Shown here: positions 15,501 through 22,166 of the stretch, piece by piece
Numbering within the stretch: the stretch's first letter is position 1
Layout of the letters: the number at the start of each line of letters is the position of its first letter
Source of the DNA: Jiangella anatolica
GTDB lineage: Bacteria > Actinomycetota > Actinomycetes > Jiangellales > Jiangellaceae
Assembly (NCBI RefSeq): GCF_003236295.1
Contig: NZ_POTW01000065.1
Location: 1 to 38,228, forward strand
Reading direction: 5' to 3'
Length of the DNA: 38,228 bases
Program-made: the position numbers and the translations under genes
Notes under the pieces: model-generated
What the model was told of the DNA's origin: nothing
Seen by the model: the letters and a program-made list of their open reading frames with translations, nothing else
Databases searched by the model: none

Positions 15501-18455
15501 CACCGTCGCCAGCGTCTGACGCTGCGGCTGCAGGGTCTGGGCGGCGCTGCCGACCGGCTCGAGGTTGGACCGGGTCAGCGGTGCGGCCGGGTCGGTCAGG
15601 GTGTACAGGGTGACGGTCAGCTCCTGCTCGACGGTCAGGCTCTCGATGCCGAACTCGACCTCGGTGACGTCGAACCCGCTGCCGACGCCGAAGTCGGCCA
15701 GCGTGAACGTGCGCAGGTACGAGTTCGCCGAGGTCGTCGCGCCGTCGTCGGCGGAGCAGGCGATCGCGTTGCCGGGGTCGACGGCCTGCGACGTGCTGTG
15801 GGTGAGCGTCTCGGCGACCTGGTCGCCGCCGGGCTCGCGCGACGGGACGACGGTCTCGCCGGTGGCGCCCGAGCCGGTCAGGCCGGCGGCGCCGTCGCTC
15901 AGCGGGACCGGCGCGGTCCCGACCGGTGTCGTGGCGCCGCGCGGGCGGCGCAACTCCTCGTCCGTGTACAGCTCCCACTCGAGCCCGGTGTTGCCGGCGT
16001 TGTCCAGTGTCAGCGTGTGCGACGCGGTCTCACCCGGCCGCTGGGTCGCGGTGAGGCTGCCGGGGGTGACGGTCAGTGACGGCGGCACCTCCTCGCTCGG
16101 CGTCACGACGACGGGGTAGTGCACGGGAGCGATCGCCCGGCCGCCGGCGTGGGTGGCGTCGGTGGTGAACCGGACCTCGGCGAACGACGGCTGTCCCAGC
16201 GGGACGGCGGCCAGGTCGGCCGTGACGGTGACGGTGACGTCCTGGGTGGCGCCAGGAGCGACGGTGAAGGTGGCCGGCTCGACGGCGACGGTGAAGCCGT
16301 CGGGCGCCGTCGTGGCGGCGGTGTAGGTGGCCGGGGCGTCGGCGACGCTGCGGACGGTGCGCGTCCACGTGCACGTGCCGACGCAGGTGCCGTCGACGAA
16401 CGAGGGCAGGTTCAGCGCCGCCGGGTCGCCGCCGGCGGCCGGGTCGGCGGCCAGGAAGCCGTCGTACGACTCGTCCATGACCAGGCCGGCCCGCCCGGCG
16501 GCGTCGAGGTCGATGCGCCCGGAGCCGATGTCGAGCGCGTCGGCGGGCGTGGCGCCGTCCTCCTCGAGGATGCCGGTGTCGGCCGTCGCGGCCAGCGCCG
16601 AGCGGATCTCGGCCGGCGACCAGTCCGGGTGCAGCGCGGTCAGCAGCGCTCCGGCGCCCGCGGCGTGCGGCGACGCCATCGAGGTGCCGCTGTTGACGAT
16701 GTACTGGTCCGGGTCGCCGTCGCGGGCCGACCCCGCGGCCAGGATGTCGACGCCCGGCGCGGCGAACGTCGGCGCGAGCAGGTCCAGCCGGCTCGGCCCG
16801 CGGGAGCTGAACCCGGCGACCAGGTCCTCCCAGTCGTGGTTCTCCAGCAGCGCGGTGGTGGCGTTGACCCGGGCGGTGAGCGTGGCGCCGGCGGCGCGCA
16901 GCGCGGCGGCGGAACGCTGCTCGATCATCAGCGCCGGGATCGTGGTGTCCTCCAGCCCGCCCATGACGGTCGGCGGACCGGCGACGTTGTTCGCGACGAG
17001 GACGGCGACGGCGCCCGCCTCGGCGGCGTTGCCGACCTTGACGGAGAAGTCGCAGTCGCCGCGGTCGACCAGCGCGAGCGCGCCGTCGAACGTCCCGGCG
17101 CCGAACGGCACGCAGCCGTCAGCGTTGCCGGGCGCGACGACCGCCGCGTCGCGCAGCTCCGCCTCGACGTCCGCCGCCGGCGCCGGGCCGCTGCCCGGGA
17201 CGGCGGGCAGGCCGGTGAGCCCGTCCGGCACCGGCGCCGGGCCGGTGGCGTCGACGGTGTTGGCGAACGCCCGGTAGTGGGTGGTCGCGGCGACGGCGGC
17301 GTTCCACGGGCCGGTGTGCGCGACGGTGCTCTCGCCGGGACCGTCGTTGCCGGCCGACGTCGCGACGAAGACGCCGGCGTTGAAGGCTTCGAGGAACGCG
17401 AGGTCGACGACGTCGTTCCACGGGTCGTCGGCGCCGCTGATGGAGTAGTTGAGCACGTCGACGCCGTCGGCGATGGCCTGCTCGACGGCGGCGACGCTGC
17501 TGGTGCTGGGGCACGACGGCGCGCAGACGAGGTACGAGATGACGTTGGCATGCGGCGCCACGCCCTGCACCGTGCGGGTGAACGTGCCGCTGCCGACGGT
17601 GACCTCGGCCTCGTGCACGTTGCCGGCCGCGGTGCTGGCGGTGTGGCTGCCGTGGCCGTCGACGTCCTGGGCGCTCGGCGAGGCCGGGTGCAGGTTCCAG
17701 GCGCCGACCAGCTTGTCGTTGCAGATGTCCTCGTGGTCGGGGTGGTCCGGAGCGCAGACGCCGACGTAGGTTCCGGCGCCGAACGGGTTGGCCGGCGTGT
17801 AGCCGTCGCCTCCGGTGGCCGCGAACGACGGGTGGTCCGGGTTGATGCCGCCGTCGATGACGCCGACCAGCACGCCCTCGCCGCGCGTGCCGGCCTCGCC
17901 GCCGGTCTCGCCGGCCCAGATGCTCGGGGTGTTGATGAGCTCGTGGCTGACGTCGGTGAGCGGCTCGCGCTCGACGTCGCGGTAGACGGCGGCGACGCCC
18001 GGCAGCGCCGTCAGCCGCTCCGCCTCGTCGTCGCCGACCCGAACAGCCAGGCCGTTGACCACGTTGCGGTACTCGAACGCCACCTCGACGTCGCGGCCGA
18101 GCTCGTCCTCGATGTCCGTGCGCAGGTCGTCGTGACGATTGTCCAGGTGGGCGAGGTAGGCGCGGCTGGCCGGCGCCTCGACGTCCAGCTGGTCGGCGCC
18201 GGTGACCTGCGGGCTGGTCGGCCGCAGCGCCGCGGTCCCGCCGGTGTACGTCGCCAGCGACGGCTCCTCGAGCTCGACGACCCACAGCCCGGTGCCCTCG
18301 CCCTCGGTCGCGACCAGCACGCCCGGCTCGTCGTCCGGCGCGGCCGCTGGTACGGGTGCGGGCTGGGCGGCGGCGGTCGCGGCGGTCGCCGCGGGCAGCA
18401 GCGCCACCACGGTGAACGCGCCGAGCAGGCCGGCCGTGATTCTGCGTGCGGTCAA
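12573..18455 (-). CDS. secreted multidomain subtilisin-like protease with seven-repeat FG-GAP propeller
   Basis: 1960 residues. A signal peptide (1-30) and inhibitor I9-like propeptide (about 55-165) precede an S8 catalytic domain: Asp201 (GVIDGGINPDHPSF), His268 (DVDGHGSHTAS), oxyanion Asn370 (ATSAGND) and Ser592 (NSGTSMASPHAAG). A PA domain is inserted at about 435-530, as in plant-type and lantibiotic-region subtilases. An Fn3-like stretch (670-785) follows. Then come module 1 (about 793-1128), seven FG-GAP-type repeats (about 1138-1525) and module 2 (about 1533-1865), which resembles module 1, and an Fn3-like end. The start is TTG 18455 (reads TTG ACC GCA), supported by GAGGAG six bases upstream. 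It is an extracellular protease, probably binding a surface or polymer through its C-terminal half. No sorting motif or membrane anchor is seen. Confidence 0.93.
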   Translation of the reverse strand: MTARRITAGLLGAFTVVALLPAATAATAAAQPAPVPAAAPDDEPGVLVATEGEGTGLWVVELEEPSLATYTGGTAALRPTSPQVTGADQLDVEAPASRAYLAHLDNRHDDLRTDIEDELGRDVEVAFEYRNVVNGLAVRVGDDEAERLTALPGVAAVYRDVEREPLTDVSHELINTPSIWAGETGGEAGTRGEGVLVGVIDGGINPDHPSFAATGGDGYTPANPFGAGTYVGVCAPDHPDHEDICNDKLVGAWNLHPASPSAQDVDGHGSHTASTAAGNVHEAEVTVGSGTFTRTVQGVAPHANVISYLVCAPSCPSTSSVAAVEQAIADGVDVLNYSISGADDPWNDVVDLAFLEAFNAGVFVATSAGNDGPGESTVAHTGPWNAAVAATTHYRAFANTVDATGPAPVPDGLTGLPAVPGSGPAPAADVEAELRDAAVVAPGNADGCVPFGAGTFDGALALVDRGDCDFSVKVGNAAEAGAVAVLVANNVAGPPTVMGGLEDTTIPALMIEQRSAAALRAAGATLTARVNATTALLENHDWEDLVAGFSSRGPSRLDLLAPTFAAPGVDILAAGSARDGDPDQYIVNSGTSMASPHAAGAGALLTALHPDWSPAEIRSALAATADTGILEEDGATPADALDIGSGRIDLDAAGRAGLVMDESYDGFLAADPAAGGDPAALNLPSFVDGTCVGTCTWTRTVRSVADAPATYTAATTAPDGFTVAVEPATFTVAPGATQDVTVTVTADLAAVPLGQPSFAEVRFTTDATHAGGRAIAPVHYPVVVTPSEEVPPSLTVTPGSLTATQRPGETASHTLTLDNAGNTGLEWELYTDEELRRPRGATTPVGTAPVPLSDGAAGLTGSGATGETVVPSREPGGDQVAETLTHSTSQAVDPGNAIACSADDGATTSANSYLRTFTLADFGVGSGFDVTEVEFGIESLTVEQELTVTLYTLTDPAAPLTRSNLEPVGSAAQTLQPQRQTLATVPVTGSVPAGSTLVVEVAAPDLTGVGGFWPGTNRAGQSAPTYLAAEGCGVTEPADLAALGYPWMHLVMNVVGRTEAPACAVPGELPWLDVEPAAGTVGPDATGAIELTVDTADVAPSTLTGLLCLRTNDPDDELTTVPLAVTVVGDSGLTGTAEQTRLTTGGLADDQAGNAVAIDGDTAVVGASQADVDGFGASGAAYVYVRSGDGWERQATLLPDGERDWGLVFGRSVAIDGDTIVVGATGASFGDSRPGAAYVFVRDGVTWTQQAKLSTNDVRWGAELGHSVAVDGDTVAVSAPGEHIGDANAAGVVYLFTRDGAAWTIGPRLAGSGVSSFGNFGSSVSLDGDTLLVGAPNSTARGWFRQGAAYVFTDDGGAWAERATLLPSDPGPELAFGTSVALDGGTAVVGASGPGLDWVQSRGAVYVYEGRGADWSEQAKLTSSGTHVNDRFGSSVDVDSGTVVAGAPFQGRTAGVDLEKGAAIVFTRDGDGWTQQRVLLGDDTAQGDHLGTAVAVSGDDVLAGAPNAHAGEIADQGTAYVFVPGADAPAPPSITVTPGEIAASTAPGESTTMPLTIGNAGERELRWAVDTATTMSGPLRPAGTTTVVESAPAAPAPPAEAPDAWVPLDTEAATDDAAPLEADAVRLTHSASLTVDETAIVPVCSSTQTGTTRENRFLRTFTLADFGVDGAFDVDEVTFGLQLVVPSADLTVNLYTLDGPFEYVNLTRLATRTVTVEDGDEGLVTVPVDARVPAGATLVLEVAAPDLLNVGAVVPGANGAGQTGPSYISADDCGAPNPVTMESIGFPDTHLVMAVDGTPLEPIRCDLPAWLATDPAEGTVAPGEEGAASVTLDAAGLAPGEYAAHLCLASNDPAAPVTAVPVSLTVEAPGEPELEVETFLRRGIWYSTLTWTGIDAERVDVEKDGLVVTTVANTGTHVDQIGRPRIGDSFTYRVCAAGTDTCSAPVTVFPRGEIRGPDRL

Positions 18456-18511
18456 CGGAGACTCCTCGCCTTCGGATCCGGTTCAGGCAGCCTGCCGTCC
18501 GGCGGAAGTCG

Positions 18512-18533
18512 TCACCATTGCGAATTGTGGTGA
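18512..18533. promoter_or_regulatory. inverted repeat in the AT-rich subtilase promoter region
   Basis: TCACCA (18512-18517) and TGGTGA (18528-18533) are perfect inverted arms around a 10-base AT-rich centre, 57 bp upstream of the subtilase TTG. This AT-rich island stands out in very GC-rich surroundings and is the likely promoter/operator. The regulator is unknown; the LAL protein encoded next door is one candidate. Confidence 0.5.
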
Positions 18534-18540
18534 TTTTTGC

Positions 18541-18558
18541 TCCGAGTCCGAGTCCGAG
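18541..18558 (+). repeat. three tandem TCCGAG hexamers
   Basis: TCCGAG occurs three times in a row, directly upstream of the subtilase promoter region. It could be a slippage-prone spacer or multiple regulator half-sites; nothing more can be said. Confidence 0.5.
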
Positions 18559-18605
18559 CCGCCCCGGCCCCTCCTCCGAATGATCACGTCAAGTTGGGGT
18601 GCTCA

Positions 18606-18630
18606 CGCTCTACCACGCATGCATGCCTGG
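18606..18630 (-). repeat. inverted copy of the repeat block B core
   Basis: Read on the minus strand these 25 bases match the centre of block B (CCAGGCATGCATG then GTGGTAGAGCG) with one mismatch. With the direct copy at 18757-18816 it forms a long inverted repeat about 150 bp apart, giving the region the shape of a small element with inverted ends. Confidence 0.65.
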
Positions 18631-18670
18631 CGGAGCGGGAGGAGTCCGGGGTACGGAGCCGGCATCAGGG

Positions 18671-18721
18671 GGACAGCGCAGCGCGGCGGCGCCGCTGGCG
18701 TCGTTGGGCCCGTCGCTGTCC
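18671..18721. repeat. hairpin and repeat block A, copy 2
   Basis: GGACAGCG (18671-18678) pairs with CGCTGTCC (18714-18721). Block A (18696-18716), matching 9158-9178 with one mismatch, lies inside the right half. The hairpin sits between the two inverted copies of the block B core. No gene is apparent in 18456-19000. Confidence 0.55.
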
Positions 18722-18756
18722 ACTGGGTGAGACTTCCCGGCGTTTCGGCGGCCGTA

Positions 18757-18816
18757 CCAGGTGTTTGTTTGCCTGACCAGGCATGCATGGGTGGTAGAGC
18801 GAGCAAACGCCTAGTG
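18757..18816 (+). repeat. repeat block B, copy 2
   Basis: Aligns without gaps to 9442-9501 (52 of 60 identical). It has the same CCAGGCATGCATGG core and CGCCTAGTG end; possible flanking arms are GTTTGC (18767-18772) and GCAAAC (18803-18808), a different register from copy 1. The arm GGCGTTT (18739-18745) can also pair with AAACGCC (18805-18811). Confidence 0.7.
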
Positions 18817-18908
18817 GCATGACAAATCGTTGATGGTCATGGCTGTCCACAGACCCGGTAAGTCTGGCGAATGGTGCAAGAAGGGCGCGGGTTGTGCTCG
18901 ATTCTTCC

Positions 18909-18958
18909 CCGTCCCCCTGAGAGCGGCCCGGCCAAGACCATGGGCAGTAAGGGGACGG
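18909..18958. terminator. possible terminator after the fucose operon
   Basis: CCGTCCCC (18909-18916) and GGGGACGG (18951-18958) are inverted arms about 45 bp downstream of the GntR/FadR stop on the minus strand. The 34-base loop is long for a terminator, so this is tentative. Confidence 0.3.
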
Positions 18959-19000
18959 CCCACTCGGCAGCGGGAGGGCGTCGGCCGGCGCGTGCGCGCG

Positions 19001-19699
19001 TCAGTCGTCGACGTGGGGAGCCATGCGGGCGTAGGAGTGCTCGATGTGGTCGAGCATGGCCGCGGCCGCGGCGTCGGGGTCGCGGCGGCGCAGGGCGTCG
19101 AGGACGGCCTCGTGCTCGCCGGAGGTGTCCTGCTCGATCCCGTGCTTGAAGTACAGCCGGTACAGGTGCATGTGCGAGCGCAGCCGCACGATCGCGTCGG
19201 CCAGCAGGTCGTTGCCGGAGTGCTCGGCGATGACGCGGTGGAACCGGGCGTCCTGGTCGGCGAAGTCGCGGTAGTCCTGGTAGCGGTTCCCCTCGTCCTG
19301 CGACGACGACGCGCTGGCCCGCATCTCGTCGGCCAGCTCCTCCAGCGCCGCCACCGTCGCCGGCGTCATGCGCGCGGCGGCCAGCCCGGTGGCGGCCGGC
19401 TCGAGGATGCGGCGCATCTCGAACAGCTTGCGCAGCCCCTCGGCGTCGAGTAGCGGCGCGGCCGTGTACCCGCGCAGCGCCCGCTTCACCACCAGCCCCT
19501 CGGACTCCAGCCGGGCCAGCGCCTCGCGCACCGGCGTCGGCGACACGTCGAAGTCGCGCGCGATGCCGTCGATGCTGACCTTGGCGCCGGGCTCGATCCG
19601 GTGATCCATGAGCAGGCCGAGGATGACGTCGTAGACGTCGTCGGCCAGCGCCCGCCGCTCGGGCACGAGACGTGCCGCGTGATCAGGGCCGATGGTCAC
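19001..19699 (-). CDS. GntR/FadR-family regulator, probably of the L-fucose operon
   Basis: 232 residues starting at GTG 19699. The N-terminal GntR winged helix reads LADDVYDVILGLLMDHRIEP, GAKVSIDGIARDFDVSPTPV, REALARLESEGLVVKRALRG; then a helical FCD ligand-binding domain with LFEMRRILEPAATGLAA, DFADQDARFHRVIAEHSGN, LRSHMHLYR and HEAVLDALRRRD, including the Asp/His residues that usually hold a metal. FadR/FCD proteins often sense sugar acids or keto acids. It is the last gene of the fucose operon, 9 bp after the mutarotase stop, so it is likely made with the pathway and feeds back on the operon promoter at 27394-27430. The ligand may be L-fuconate or a later acid (inference). Confidence 0.9.
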   Translation of the reverse strand: MTIGPDHAARLVPERRALADDVYDVILGLLMDHRIEPGAKVSIDGIARDFDVSPTPVREALARLESEGLVVKRALRGYTAAPLLDAEGLRKLFEMRRILEPAATGLAAARMTPATVAALEELADEMRASASSSQDEGNRYQDYRDFADQDARFHRVIAEHSGNDLLADAIVRLRSHMHLYRLYFKHGIEQDTSGEHEAVLDALRRRDPDAAAAAMLDHIEHSYARMAPHVDD

Positions 19700-19708
19700 A
19701 GCATCATC

Positions 19709-20065
19709 CTAACGAGACGAAGATCCAGAACTGTCCTGCCGCTGCCGGCGCAGGTCCCACACCTCGGGCAGCGGGGCGGGCGCGCCGCCGGTCCCGCCGA
19801 CGAAGCGGTCGACGAACCGGCCGATCCGCGCCTGCCACCGCTCGTTCGCCGGGTCGTCCGCCAGCGCCCGCAGGGCCGCGTCGAAGTCGTCGCACTCGAC
19901 CAGGTGGAACAGCCGGTCGCCGACCCGCCAGATGGTCCACTCGTGGATCCCGACCCGGTCGAACGCGGCCGCGAGATCGGCCGGGATCCGCTCGTGCTCC
20001 CGGTCGTAGTCCGCCTCGGTCCCCGGCCGCAGCACGGAGTGCAGCGCCACCCGCATGGGCGTCAT
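19709..20065 (-). CDS. L-rhamnose/L-fucose mutarotase family protein
   Basis: 118 residues of the RhaM/FucU-like DUF718 (COG3254) dimeric alpha/beta-barrel family. Motifs are VALHSVLRPGTEADYDREHE, IPADLAAAFDRVGIHEWTIW, RLFHLVECDDFDAALRAL and NERWQARIGRFVDRF. It speeds alpha/beta anomer exchange of a 6-deoxy sugar so that the dehydrogenase gets the right anomer. The ATG at 20065 gives a 4-base overlap with the reductase gene; a second ATG at 20056 is possible. Given the fucosidase, fuconolactonase and dehydratase in the same operon, L-fucose is the more likely substrate than L-rhamnose. The Ser-rich tail (DSSGSSSR) is unusual but short. Confidence 0.88.
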   Translation of the reverse strand: MTPMRVALHSVLRPGTEADYDREHERIPADLAAAFDRVGIHEWTIWRVGDRLFHLVECDDFDAALRALADDPANERWQARIGRFVDRFVGGTGGAPAPLPEVWDLRRQRQDSSGSSSR

Positions 20066-21066
20066 CCCTTCAGCTCGGCATCGATGGGCACGTCGGCCCG
20101 CAGCAGGCCGGCGTCGATCAGCTCCGCCCAGACGTCCGGATCGACGGGCTCGGCGGCCAGCGCGGCGTTCCGGGCGACCTGCTCCGGCGAGTCCGCCCCC
20201 AGCACGACGGTGGCGACCGCCGGGTGGGCGAGCGGGAACCGCGCCGCCAGCACGGGCACCGTCGTGCCGTACCGCTCGGCGACCGCGGCGATCCGGAGGA
20301 CGCGGCGCACGACGTCGCCGGTCGCCGGCGCGTAGTCGTAGCGCGCCCCCTGGGCCGGCAGCGGCGTCGCCAGTATGCCCGAGTTGAACACGCCGGCGGC
20401 GGCCACCGACACGCCGCGCTCGACGGCCAGCGGCAGCAGGTCGTCCAGCGCGCTCTGGTCCAGCAGCGTGTACCGGCCGGCCAGCATGACGACGTCGAGG
20501 TCGGTGTCGCGGACGAACCGCGCCAGCATCGCCGACTGGTTCATCCCGGCACCGTAGGAGCGGATCACGCCCTGCGAGCGCAGCTCCTCCAGCGCCGGGA
20601 ACGCACCGTCCAGCGCCTCCCGCTCGTGCTCCTCGGGATCGTGGACGAACAGCACGTCGACGCGGTCCAGCCCGGTCCGCGTCAGCGTGTCGTCCAGCGA
20701 GCGCAGGACGCCGACACGGGAGTAGTCGCGCACCCGCCGCCGCGTGGCCGGCACGTCGAACAGCTCGGTGTCGCGCTCGCCGGCGTAGGCCTCGTTGGGC
20801 ACCAGCAGCCGGCCGACCTTGGACGACACGACGTACTCCTCGCGAGGGAGGCCGGCCAGGCTGCGTCCCAGCCGCTCCTCGGCCAGGCCCAGCCCGTAGT
20901 GCGGCGCGACGTCGAAGTACCGGACGCCCGCCGTCCACGCCGCCGGCACGCAGCGCGGCCACACGCCGGCGGGTAGGGCGCGGTACAGGTTGCCCAGCGC
21001 GGCGACGCCGTACCCGACCGGCCCGACCTGGAGCCCGCCACGGCCGAACGGCCGCATCGCGCTCAT
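20062..21066 (-). CDS. aldo/keto reductase, candidate L-fucose (D-threo-aldose) 1-dehydrogenase
   Basis: 334 residues, a complete AKR barrel with the catalytic tetrad Asp52 (FDVAPHYGLG), Tyr57, Lys83 (VSSKVGR) and His142 (LFVHDPEE). The opening GRGGLQVGPVGYGVAALGNL and the early GLAEERLGRSLAG fit the D-threo-aldose/L-fucose dehydrogenase group, which oxidises L-fucose to L-fucono-lactone with NAD(P)+. The C-terminal ADSPEQVARN region matches cofactor-phosphate binding loops of AKRs. ATG 21066 overlaps the dehydratase stop by 4 bases and its stop overlaps the mutarotase start. L-fucose is assigned from operon context; L-galactose or D-arabinose could also be used. Confidence 0.88.
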   Translation of the reverse strand: MSAMRPFGRGGLQVGPVGYGVAALGNLYRALPAGVWPRCVPAAWTAGVRYFDVAPHYGLGLAEERLGRSLAGLPREEYVVSSKVGRLLVPNEAYAGERDTELFDVPATRRRVRDYSRVGVLRSLDDTLTRTGLDRVDVLFVHDPEEHEREALDGAFPALEELRSQGVIRSYGAGMNQSAMLARFVRDTDLDVVMLAGRYTLLDQSALDDLLPLAVERGVSVAAAGVFNSGILATPLPAQGARYDYAPATGDVVRRVLRIAAVAERYGTTVPVLAARFPLAHPAVATVVLGADSPEQVARNAALAAEPVDPDVWAELIDAGLLRADVPIDAELKG

Positions 21067-22166
21067 GCGACCCGCAGCCCGTCGAGCGCGTCCAGGTCCC
21101 AGGCGATGCCCAGCCCCGGCTCGGACGGCGCGATCGCGTCGCCGTCCGCGATCGCCATCTCCGCGGTCGTGACGGCGCGCAGCTGCGGGATGTGCTCGAC
21201 GTACAGGCCGTTCGGGACCGCGCAGGTCAGCGACACGTGCAGCTCCATCAGGAAGTGCGGCGCGACCTGGACGTTGAACGCCTCGGCCAGGTGCGCGACC
21301 TTCAGCCACGGCGTGATGCCGCCGATCCGCGCGACGTCGACCTGCACGATGCCGGCCGCCTCGGCGGCGAGGTACTCGCGGAAGTGACCCACGGAGTACA
21401 TGCTCTCGCCGACCGCCACCGGGATCGTCGTCGACGCCGCCAGCCGGCGGTGCCCGGCGACGTCGTCGGCGGGGAGCGGCTCCTCCAGCCAGAACAGGTC
21501 CAGCGGCGCGAACAGCGCCGCCCGCCGGATCGCCTCGGCCGCCGTCATCGACTGGTTCGCGTCGACCATGAGGTGCAGGTCCGGCCCGACGGCGTCGCGC
21601 ACGGCCCGCAGCCGCTCCGCGTCCTCGCCGGCGTGCGGCTTGCCGACCTTGATCTTCACCCCGCGCAGGCCCCGCCGCTTGGCCTCCGAGGCCTGCGTGA
21701 CCAGCTCGTCCGGGCTCAGGTGCAGCCAGCCGCCCTCGGTGTCGTAGAGCGGGACGCGCGGCCGGGCGCCGCCCGCCGCCACCCACAGCGGCAGCCCGGC
21801 CGCGCGGCAGCGGGCGTCCCAGACGGCGGTGTCGACGGCGGCCAGCGCGAGCGCCGTGATCGGCCCGACCGTCGTCGCGCGGGTCGCCGCGTACAGCGTC
21901 GACCACACCTCCTCCGGTCGCGCGGCGTCCAGGCCGGTGAGCACGCCGAGCAGGCTCTCGCGCAGCAGGCTGAGTACGGCCGCGCCGCCGGTGCCGATCG
22001 TGTAGCTGTAGCCGGTGCCGGTGACGCCGTCGGCGGTCCGCACCGTGACGAAGATCGTCTCCTGCTTGACGAAGGACTGGACGGCGTCGGTGCGCACCGT
22101 CTCGACCGGGACGTCGCACAGCCAGGCCTGCGCCTCGACGATCCGCAGCGTGTCGCGTGTGGTCAC
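21063..22166 (-). CDS. enolase-superfamily sugar-acid dehydratase, candidate L-fuconate dehydratase
   Basis: 367 residues, mandelate racemase/muconate lactonizing family. Catalytic pattern: KIK with Lys171/Lys173, metal ligands Asp202 (VDANQSM), Glu228 (LEEPLP) and Glu254 (VGESMYS), and His304 (VAPHFLMELH), giving the Lys plus His acid/base set of sugar-acid dehydratases. It would dehydrate L-fuconate to 2-keto-3-deoxy-L-fuconate. It is shorter than the known Xanthomonas L-fuconate dehydratase (about 440 residues), so it belongs to another subgroup and the substrate is inferred from the operon. The start is GTG 22166, sharing one base with the permease stop (TAGTG). Its stop overlaps the reductase ATG by 4 bases. 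An L-rhamnonate or galactarate-type activity is the main alternative. Confidence 0.87.
   Translation of the reverse strand: MTTRDTLRIVEAQAWLCDVPVETVRTDAVQSFVKQETIFVTVRTADGVTGTGYSYTIGTGGAAVLSLLRESLLGVLTGLDAARPEEVWSTLYAATRATTVGPITALALAAVDTAVWDARCRAAGLPLWVAAGGARPRVPLYDTEGGWLHLSPDELVTQASEAKRRGLRGVKIKVGKPHAGEDAERLRAVRDAVGPDLHLMVDANQSMTAAEAIRRAALFAPLDLFWLEEPLPADDVAGHRRLAASTTIPVAVGESMYSVGHFREYLAAEAAGIVQVDVARIGGITPWLKVAHLAEAFNVQVAPHFLMELHVSLTCAVPNGLYVEHIPQLRAVTTAEMAIADGDAIAPSEPGLGIAWDLDALDGLRVA

Noticed and set aside
12234-18533. Plus-strand ORFs of 1281 and 804 residues opposite the subtilase
   Set aside because: Low-complexity shadow of the subtilase gene, with no recognisable domain.
18757-18816. 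Compensatory base changes in the repeat arms as proof of a structured RNA
   Set aside because: The pairing arms of the two copies (GTTCGC/GCGAAC and GTTTGC/GCAAAC) are in different registers in the alignment, so they are not true covariation.
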